A stretch of DNA of 64,000 nucleotides from Cranoglanis bouderius (Eukaryota > Chordata > Actinopteri > Siluriformes > Cranoglanididae), in contig CM042568.1 in NCBI GenBank assembly GCA_023630585.1, positions 4,351,516 to 4,415,515 of the forward strand. Reading direction: 5' to 3'. The notes beneath the pieces were generated by a model. It had not been told where the DNA came from and did not search any database. It saw only the letters and a list, made by a program, of their open reading frames with translations. Below are positions 55,401 through 64,000 of this stretch, piece after piece (positions within the stretch are counted from its first letter, which is position 1; each line of letters begins with the position of its first letter). The position numbers were made by a program, and so were the translations under genes.

Positions 55401-57579
55401 GAACAAATTTATTCGTTTGCAGGAGCATTTTCACAAGAGATGTGGAATTCATGAAAATCCAGTTAGCCAGAAGGAAAAACCTTTCATATCCTATGAGAGT
55501 TAGAGTTTCCGTAAGTTTACGTTTAAGGAAACACACTGATGTGAACGTCGATTGGTCGGCTTCGAATAGTATAATTGGTGATCAGTTCCTGCGCTTTTAA
55601 ATACAGATTATGTTGTCAAGATTAATGATGAAAAAAAAAATTCAAAACAAATCCATATTTTAAGACAAATAAGAATAGCTGTTCAAATACAACAAATGTA
55701 ATGGCACCCTGTAAAAGGAGGTAGAGCTACTGTGTGTCCATGGTAGCTGACATGCTGCAGTGGCTGAGTTGCATTACTGGAAGATTTAGCGCATGCGTCC
55801 AGGAGGTGCTTTTTTTTAACTGGTTTGCGTTCAGGATGTGCTTTTTCACACGCTTTGTGGATGTAAATGAGTGTAAATCAGCTGTGCCACAAACACTCTT
55901 GGTAATTTATGGATTACTGCCATTTAGTAAGTACAGCATTACTGAAAATTTTGTAAATTTGGTGGAAAATTGTTTGGCCTACGAAAACTTTTATGCACAA
56001 CTTTACTAAAAGATTGACAAATGAGGCCCACGGAATGTGAATTGTTAACCAAAGAATTATATATAGATAGGGAAAGTATTTTCTTGCATGTTATTACTGT
56101 AGGCGTAATGGGTTTGTCTATTATTAAGACTGCATTTTTGAGTGATTACAGCAGAAGTCCATGTCATTCAGAAGGGTTGCAACTATGTACCCTTTCTCTT
56201 AATGTGGACTATCCTGAATGTTTCTACTAGGTCACGGTTCTCACTTATTTTTACTATTATGAAAACATTTATAGAGACAAACGCATGCCAACACCCACAC
56301 AGACAGGGTTAGAGAGTTCATGCCATTGAATTTCACTAAAGTTTCTTTGTCATCTTAACACCACCAATAGGGAAGGGCTCATATGATTGACAATAGCATT
56401 CTGTGTCCTTTAAAATGAGGGACAAGACTAACTTGTTTCCCATCATGCCTCTGCAGTCCCACTACCAGTGAGGATTGTTACTGGAGACTATAATCTGATG
56501 TCATTGAGGTTAAAGCTAACCAAAGTCTTAGTGAGGCTAACGGGCATTTACAACGCAAACAGAAGTTTCTTCAAGGCTCAACAGCCTAAATGGTTCCTAA
56601 CACTAATACCCACTTCCATCATACCTGAGCCTCAAGGTCCAGTGTTGGTCCAGCCTGTTAATGAACAAGCTGTCACAAAATACTACTTACAGCCTTGATC
56701 AATGGGCATTCCACATGTTAAGAAAACATGAACAGAACTACCAAGCATTAAAAATACAGGTCATGGTTCCAGTTTCTTCATATCAGCTTCAGCTTGTGTT
56801 TTGCTGGTGTTTTATTAAAAATGATTTTCTTGTTCCCACATATTCAACGTATATGTAGGTGTTGTATAGAAAAGCAGCGATTACCTCTTTACTCTGGAAA
56901 CTTTGTATGTTGGAAGTGGAAACATCAGGATGAAAGTATCCAGATGTAAACATATCTTTTATCCTGTCCAAGGCATCACTTTCCTCAAAACACAAACAGA
57001 ATACCGATAATGTGTGTTAGAACTGCCAGCAAAAAAATAAACGAAAAAGTCAAGAAATTTAAATGTTCAGTGCAAAGTCCCAACAGACGACCAGTGCTCT
57101 GCTTTGCATCAGATTCATCTAGCAGATTATTTACAAGCAGCATGCCATAACCTGATAAAACCTGACATGGACACAGTCAAGAGTGAAATAAGCTATCATC
57201 AACCCATCAAGCGTCACAACAATAGCATCCCAACAACTGTATGCAAACAAGTACAAACCCAGCAACGCTCAACGTTCATGGCTGAGGTAAGCTGTGCTCT
57301 GTTAACTGGTCTGACTTTGCTTACAGACCACAAGGATATGGCAGAACAACAGAAGACCTCATCATGGTGAGGAGCAGTTATCCAGAGTGTAATCCTGGCA
57401 GAACGATACAATCAGATAAAACGCTTAAACCTGACAATTACTTTCTGTTGTCATTCAAATAAGTCAATCTGCACGCAAATGTCTCTGACTAGCTTTGACT
57501 TTTTTCTGACTCTTTCTCTTTTTTTTTCTTCCTCTAAAATGAACCTTTCAACTCTGCAGAAAAATAAATTCAAGTGCCG
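55401..57579. other. Non-coding, no gene recognised
   Basis: Several frames of 65-91 codons (for example 55734-56009 and 57104-57370) lack domains, splice context or neighbours. No repeat family is recognised. Confidence 0.45.
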
Positions 57580-57800
57580 TAAATAGCCAGGGTAATTTTG
57601 GTTTGGAGCAGGTCGGTGCGTGCTGACGGCTTTGAGAAGTTTCTATTTTGGCTGTGCGTCTTCTCACCTAGGGCCTGCGGTAAACAATCTGTCAGTGCGT
57701 GTGGAAACCAAAAAATGCATCACGAACGTCAATTAGAGTAGCAAAGCGGGCCAAGTTCATCTAGAGGTGACGAGAAACATTGCGTTCTATGCGTGTCTCT
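57580..57800. promoter_or_regulatory. Candidate conserved non-coding element
   Basis: Unique block with GCGGTAAACAATCTG (FOX-like GTAAACA), GTGTGGAAACC, ACGTCAATTAGAG and GAGGTGACGAG. Balanced composition between AT-rich flanks. Inference only. Confidence 0.32.
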
Positions 57801-59500
57801 CTCTGTCTATGGATTTACTGCCTTCACCTGATTGGTTCATATGATTGTTACCACAACAAACAGAGGAATCATCAGATTTCTGTCTGGTCCATGCAACAAA
57901 TTAATCAGTGCACCAGAATTCCTGTTTTAAATTAATTACATTTACACACAGCAGCAAGTTACTACAAAGTTACTGATGATTGTTCATTTATGTGGTTTTG
58001 CTGTTCCATAACAACTGATTGCTGGAAGGGAGGAGACCAGAAAACAAAGAGTACTTAATTCTAGAATTCGGTTCCAATAACCTATAGGAATCCTTTAAAT
58101 AATTATTTGTTGGTGATTGAGATAGGGATATTGGGTTTTTTATTTTTTTCATTTTTTACATTTTCAGCAGAGACAACAGCAAAATCATACAGTATGACGA
58201 CCAAAGTTGGCTACATTTTAAAGAAGAGGTCATCAAATGGTGGACCATGGACCAGCTGCAGACTCAGGAAAAGACATTTGATCAGTGTATGAAAAAACCT
58301 AACTGTAGTTCAGTCACTCCGTTTTTTTTATTTTTTTATTTTTTTTATTTTTAATTTGAACAATTGTGGCTTCTGTAGCTAGATCTTCTCACTGTGGCTT
58401 TTTGTGTCCAATCACATTATATTACCCATCACATTACACTATATCAAATACCCTCTACAGTCAAAAGTGATTAAAAAAAAGGTTGACAATGAAAGCAAAA
58501 TGTTTAAAAGAAAAATAAATATATGCATTGATTTATCTGTTCATAGTCTGCCCCTCTACTCAAAAGTGGCAACATGAAGCGCCAGTGTAAAACAAACAAT
58601 AACTATTTCAAACTGTCTTATTTATAGAGACGAACAAAGCACTAATGGTTAAGCATTAAAAGCTAACTGTTGTGGCTATTCAGTCATGTTATTTGCTTAT
58701 ACAGATCTTTGTAAGCAAGGAATTTTATGTAGCTGGACCTTTGCAATTTTTTAAATACACTGCATTAGTCATAATATGTTTGTGAAATGGTTTGACAAAA
58801 CTAGGAACTTGATATAATGAGCCTTATATTACCTTCCTATTCATATACTTACAGCCTATAGAATACATTCAACTGTAAAAGATTGGGTCATTTAATATGA
58901 CTCTGACAGTGTTCAGTACAAATCATGACTGTGGTTGAATTTTGTAGCTAAGGAAGGTAAGATGCCTTGGGCATAGGTTGAACCCTGATGCAAGTTCCAA
59001 CAGTGACATCAAAAACCACTTTTTAAGGTACAAAATATTTGTAAAGGTGTGCTTATTTACAAGCTAGATACCCATCTATTTTGGCTCATGTCAAACGTTT
59101 TCAAACATGCCCAAATCGGTGAGTATCAGGTAAATAAACAAAAACATCTTCTCAACCCCTGATTATGATGTTAACCTACATGCCAAATTCAGAGGCTCTG
59201 ACACTGCTAAAACAACAGCTTCATTCGTAATAGCTTGTGACAGCTGTGGTAGTCTGAGAGGCCACAAAGCATTGGCACACTCCGCATTACTCAGTGGATG
59301 ATGTGTGATCCTGTTGTGTGTACTTCCACTTGGGATAAACACATATTGAGTGGTCTTGGTTAGAAGGCTACAACGGTTGGCTGTGATCAAATGAAAATAA
59401 CTCATTAACATGTTAATGTTAATGAAATGCAAATCATAGGGTCCTGACAGGATCAAGGATCCTGTTGCCCTCCTCAAATCATTGATAGCTCTGAATAAAA
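57801..59500. other. Non-coding, no gene recognised
   Basis: T-rich tract at 58320-58352. A 104-codon minus-strand frame at 59163-59477 has no domain. Confidence 0.45.
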
Positions 59501-59852
59501 GAGCCAGCAGTTAGTGATGTAAAACACCATAAATGCAATGTTTTACAATGCAATATTGGAATGAACCACAATAGCTTTTCTAAGGTTCCTGCAGTACCAG
59601 AATTCCCCATCCTCATTGGGTACCAGAACTCTGAGTTCTTCCAAAACTACATTGTTTTTTTCTAATAGGGGCTACCATACACAAAAATGTTCTAAGGAAG
59701 GCTCAATGTGTGCTCAATTTATAAGATTATTGTGACCAGGTAGGGGCAACACCACATCATAAAACTTATTTTATAAAATGGACAACTGTTGCTCTCTGAG
59801 ACAGCAAGATTTGTGACCCTCGAAGTCAAGTGCCCCTGTTATCCAGCTGATA
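59501..59852. other. Possible downstream part of Gypsy remnant
   Basis: On the minus strand this follows the integrase fragment, but stops are frequent and I cannot align it with confidence. Confidence 0.3.
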
Positions 59853-60059
59853 TTACACTTTCTGGATGTGTAGCAAGTTTTCCTGCATTATGTGATCAAA
59901 TACCTGACGTTTTGCTCTCAGGGACAGAACAACCTCAATTTTGTTTCTGTTTTGTGAAGGCCCCTTTTTCCCAAATGCTTGCCAATGATGTCCAAAAAAA
60001 CCTTGGGGCTTCCATCCATACAGTAATTCAAATGGAAATAACCAATTTGCAAATAACAT
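59853..60059 (-). pseudogene. Gypsy-type integrase remnant
   Basis: The minus-strand frame carries FPFELLYGWKPQGFFG and, about 25 residues later, LSLRAKRQVFDHIMQENL. The SPFELLYG-x-x-P-x-G box followed by a leucine-rich L-R-A-K...QENL stretch is characteristic of the late part of the integrase core in fish Gypsy LTR retrotransposons. Only about 68 codons remain. No LTRs, protease, reverse transcriptase or gag were recognised nearby. A decayed solo fragment is the best reading. Confidence 0.65.
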
Positions 60060-60989
60060 GGGTTCTAGTCATCTACTCACTTTCTAATGTCCTTGTGAGT
60101 GAACTTATGAATTAAATTATTTGAGGCTCTGATTAGATCATTTGACCAGACAATCTGTCTGATAAACACTGGTGTGATTTGACTTATTGTAATGCATAAT
60201 CACTTTCAGGATTTCTACTCAAAAATTACACAAATGAGTGCCTCTGCAAAAGTATGTGCCAATATACCCTTTTTAAATGCCACACTTTGAATAATTGAGG
60301 TCGGTTAGAACCAGAATCAGAAGAGGCCTGTGCTGAGTCAGGGATCTGGACCATCACCCCTAATTCCATAATGGGACACTAGTCCTGGAAATGCCCAGTC
60401 TCCCTCCAGTACCATCACACCAGCCTGGACCTTGCCTTACTTTTTGTTGTCTCAGGTGGTCAACCTTGTGCAGTGAGGGATTAGGCGGAGTATAAGGTGA
60501 AGAGAAGGAGTATGAGTTGGGCTTCACTCGGAAGGAAGGGTACTAGATGAATGGCCCACTCGCACTCAGTCCACCCCCATGCTTGCTATTTGGGCATGTC
60601 TTTAAGTGCTGTTAGTGCTTTGCTTGTAGTTTGAAGAGGGCTTGATGTTGCATTTGGTGGAAATTGTTGAGAGATCACCTCTGGAGGACTGCATGGTGTC
60701 ATATCAGAGTCCTCAAATCATTCTCCCTTCCCCCTATCCTTCTGCAGCTGATGCTAGACCACACCACTTCCACAGTTATGTATTAACATTTGTACTTACT
60801 CCAGTTAATCCTTTCCAATCAAACATCCAATCCTTTCTTCCTCCTACAATTCTTTTGTTGCCTCAGGGCAGTTGGTGGAAACTTGGTTCGGCATCACTTG
60901 AATAGTGACATGCTCATATTGTATTGTGCCTTAACAAACAAACATGACAAGATTCTTGGTGGTGCACAGTATAAAAATAACTATGTTTC
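60060..60989. other. Non-coding, unidentified
   Basis: No repeat or domain recognised. More integrase upstream sequence might be expected on the minus strand but could not be traced. Confidence 0.4.
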
Positions 60990-61300
60990 TTTGCACGATA
61001 CCACCAGTTCTCTTTGCACAACAGACAATCCTGGGCTCGTGACTGGCGTTAGCAACTTCAAATCCCACTGTTGCCAGAGACCTCCTTGGCCACCTGAGTC
61101 CAAGAGAACACAACTGATCGTGGTCTCTGGGTGGGAGGGATGGCACGCTCTCTCTACCTCAATCAAAGGAAAACTAACCATTACTTGGTGTCTGTGCGCT
61201 CGTGTATGTGGAAGAGGGCAGACAGAGCTTCCAAGAGTGTTTGGCTGTGCTGTAATGTACTGTATGTCTCGGAGAAATGTCCCAGTGTCCTAGTCTTCAC
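60990..61300 (+). mobile_element. SINE-like repeat family S2, copy 3
   Basis: GTTGCCAGAGACCTCCTTGG, GTCTCTGGGTGGGAGGGATG, CATTACTTGGTGTCTGTGCG and TGTATGTGGAAGAGGGCAGA align with the S2 body at 10020 and 44115. The tRNA-like head is unclear. Confidence 0.6.
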
Positions 61301-62670
61301 TAGCGGGTTTAAAAAACACACAAAGAAACAAACAAAAACAGACAATCCTTGGTGCCTGCATTTCCCCAAGCAATCCTCCAAATTTATCTTTCCTTTTTTT
61401 CCCTTGTGTCTATACAAAACCACCACAGCTAGTCTCTCAGGCACCATCTTGACAAAGTCACATGACAGACAGCGCACGTTTATTTTCATGAGAAAGTAGG
61501 ATTTGGGGATCAGACTGCCTTCATCTGGGATCTATCCGGCTGACAGATCATGATGTGTGCACACCATTACATCAAGAAAACAACTGATCACAAAAGGATT
61601 ACAGTTGTGTAGTGTGATCAGTACAGCAATTCTGTGATTCTGAAAGTAGTGTAGTGTCCACTGGGAATTAGTAAATCTCATGATCATGCTTTGTTGCTCT
61701 ATTTGAAACATTAAAAATGAGATGGTTCTGCTCAATAAGTCAAACTGTGGCTCATAAAAAATAATGCTGGGACTGGGGATTCATTGTGCATGAGACTGCA
61801 AATCATGATGTTTACCAGTCAGTTAACATTACAGTTAGCTCTACTCAGTCCACTTGTCCTGAATTCCCTGAACTCTTATTAACTTAACAAGTGTTCTCCA
61901 TCACGAAAGGCCTGCAAAACCAGCCTGAAAATAGTAGTCAGACAGTAAATGATTAGCACCTACTCTGGGGTGAAAAGCTATGATTAGACAATCAATCCAC
62001 TGACAGCTGCAGATTTACAGCTCTCCAGTCCCAATAAACTTTGATAGTCACTGCAGGATCCTTACCTGTCACTACTTGTTCAACAGATCTTTCATGCCAC
62101 TATGGTTTGAGGAAAGTGATTGCCCAGAGGTGTTGGGCATTGTTAACCAATTGATATTTAAAAAAAAAATAATAATAATAAATAAAATAAAATTAATAAT
62201 AATAATAAGTTTCAGATTGGTTTCCTCAATCTGCGTGAGGTGAGCTTCCTGTTTCAATAAGAAGGGGTTGGTTTAAAGATGTCAATCTTGATTTATTGAC
62301 TCTGCTAAATCTCCATTTTGTTTTCCCGCAGGACTGCATTTGCTGTTGCATTACTGTGGTTAATTATTCTTTCATCATGGACGACAGCCAGGCTTTCTCT
62401 TTTGTAATGCTGCAAAAAAAAAAAAAAAAGAAAAACAGAAAAGCATGCTTCTTCATTAGCCAGTGTGATGTGGGCACAGGCAGTCACTGTAGAACAGGAG
62501 GGAGGGAGTAGGGCAAGCCAGAGGGCTTCAGATCTCGTGCAAAACTCATGCGTGAGTAGCTTGTTTAGCTCTTCTTTCAAGTTTAGACAGAAAAAAAAAC
62601 AAGAGGGAGAGAGGGAGGGAGAGAGGGAAGGAGAGGTGTAGTGTGGATCCTGCCACGCGAACGGGGCTGC
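61301..62670. other. Non-coding, no gene recognised
   Basis: AAT-rich run at 62160-62208, poly(A) at 62414-62430, (GGGA)-type purine tract at 62600-62635. The frames at 61131-61499 and 62305-62694 have no domains. Confidence 0.45.
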
Positions 62671-62900
62671 AGCGGTGGGCCAGATTAAGGGCATGATTTG
62701 GTCGCATGACAGGGAAGAAAAGCAAGCAGATCTCGCTCGGGCTGAATGAGGGCGGCGTTGCGTCAGCCGGAGCGATAAGTGACGGTTTCAGAGCACAGAA
62801 TGGGGATCAATCATTCCCATCTCTCTTCTCAAACCCTGTTCTCTGGGTGGCACGGAATGGTCAGGAGGAGTGTTAGCGTGTAAAGGTCTAGCAAGAACCT
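62671..62900. promoter_or_regulatory. Candidate conserved non-coding element
   Basis: GC-balanced unique block with AGATTAAGGGCATG (OTX/PITX-like GATTA), GTTGCGTCAGCCGG (MAF-like half-site TGCGTCAGC) and GGGATCAATCATTCCC, a near-palindrome. Inference only. Confidence 0.3.
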
Positions 62901-64000
62901 CGGAGCAGATGTAGGCAATGGCTGCTAACGATACTGGCTATGCAAAATCAGACTATTACTAGTGGGATGACGGTTTAGGTTGAGACCAGATCTCTGTATT
63001 ACACAGAGAAGTTTTGTTTATGAAGGTTTAAAAGCAATAAAATGCATTAACAGGACACCAGAAGGTTCTAATATTATGACAAACAAACCCATTCTCTGGG
63101 CAAGTTCAGTTAAATTGATAGAGACTGCAAGATAGCACTCAGTGCTTAGCCTGGACTCGATTAAAACCAACACACTGATTCAGCATTCAGTTTGCTGGTC
63201 TTGTTCAACAGCCCCTGCAGACACCAGAGTCGCTTCTACAGCAGGAAAGTGACATCATAAAACTGATGACATCCAATATATTACAACTGCGATAATATTG
63301 TGTCTATGATGAGATTATTGAAATGGTTCAATGACACTGATGTCATTTTTCATTGCTGGCAACTTCCAGTGTGTGCCTTTGTAAGAACAAAAATACAGGA
63401 TTATCCTTTTTAATGGAGTATAAGTTTCATGGCACAGATTTCAACTAATAAAATGCATTGTAGGACCTAAGTTCTAGCCAATTGGGTTGTTCCAGTGTAG
63501 CAATTTTGCAGAAGGCTATTCATCACCTGCACCATCACCTACTCCACCCTCTTTACGTGACAATAAACAAACAATAAAGATAAGCAAACCAATATATTAT
63601 ACCCTCTAGTTCTGAGACTGTTTAAACAAACTTTCCAAGGCATTTGAGGTTAAGTTCAGTGATCATCCAGATGATATTTTTGAAGGTAGAAACACCAGAT
63701 ACTACATGATATTAGTATTATAAGTTTCTTTCTCCCATTCATTCAACCTAGAACCTGAGGTCATGACTTTTTAAAATGCTTGTAGCTATATTTTAGGGGT
63801 TTTATTTTGAACTGATTTGAATGTTTTATTTGGAAAATCCTAACAGATAATTAGGATTATGCCTATATTCCTACTTTCATGGCATAAATCTTGAAAATGA
63901 TTTAGGAAACCATTATTTTGTCTCGTGCACAAGGCCGGGCCTCATTTGTAAGCCGTAAATTTTGTGCTATTAACACTTTTAAAACTACATGTTGTAGCCA
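62901..64000. other. Non-coding to window end
   Basis: No gene, repeat or strong motif recognised. Confidence 0.5.

Noticed and set aside
59789..60115. 108-codon plus-strand frame
   Set aside because: It is the antisense shadow of the Gypsy integrase remnant.

Overview
The window looks like a gene-free (intergenic or long-intron) stretch of a ray-finned fish nuclear genome. Dense (CA)n, (GATA)n and (AAT)n microsatellites, tRNA-headed SINEs, several Tc1-like families, an L2-clade LINE tail and hAT-type MITEs all point to a teleost. The repeat content resembles what I know from catfish and other otophysans, but that placement is inference. I found no intact host protein-coding gene, rRNA, tRNA or CRISPR array. 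Every coding-like segment I can identify is a decayed transposon. Most long open frames come from microsatellites.

Layout. 1-9 kb: non-coding DNA with two copies of an unclassified dispersed repeat (called family R here), SINEs, a Tc1-like fragment, two related minisatellites, a 329-bp MITE and a candidate conserved segment near 4.1-4.8 kb. 9-13 kb: a 223-bp hAT-like foldback MITE, many microsatellites and a textbook CTCF core site at 11728. 13.8-18.1 kb: a tandem duplication of about 1.9 kb, the second copy carrying a truncated Tc1-like element with a 57-bp host duplication. 19.4-25.5 kb: a transposon nest, with a Tc1-like element interrupted by an L2 LINE (5-bp TSD) and by a 1.1-kb TA-flanked element, followed by a separate 404-bp Tc1-like derivative. 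26.3-27.5 kb: a GC-rich block with a DR2 nuclear-receptor site and a candidate exon, then the most convincing conserved-element candidate. 28-36 kb: SINEs, nested repeats, a 30-bp minisatellite, a second CTCF-like site in convergent orientation, and a 0.7-kb CTA/TAG inverted trinucleotide tract. 37-43 kb: conserved-element candidates, a hAT MITE with a perfect 8-bp TSD, and two R copies. 44-50 kb: a near full-length but dead Tc1-like element, a second deleted Tc1-like element and a SINE. 52-54 kb: five CA/GT arrays in 1.5 kb. 54-64 kb: an R copy, Tc1-like and Gypsy remnants, a SINE relative and quiet DNA.

No genes work together here. The plausible host function is regulatory: possible distal enhancers (homeodomain, CRE, octamer and DR2 motifs) and a possible CTCF loop. 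The remainder records repeated transposon insertion, nesting, deletion and duplication. I did not find a new biological system. The strongest items are the aberrant Tc1 insertion inside the duplication, the unclassified R family with a snapback core, the convergent CTCF pair and the candidate conserved elements.
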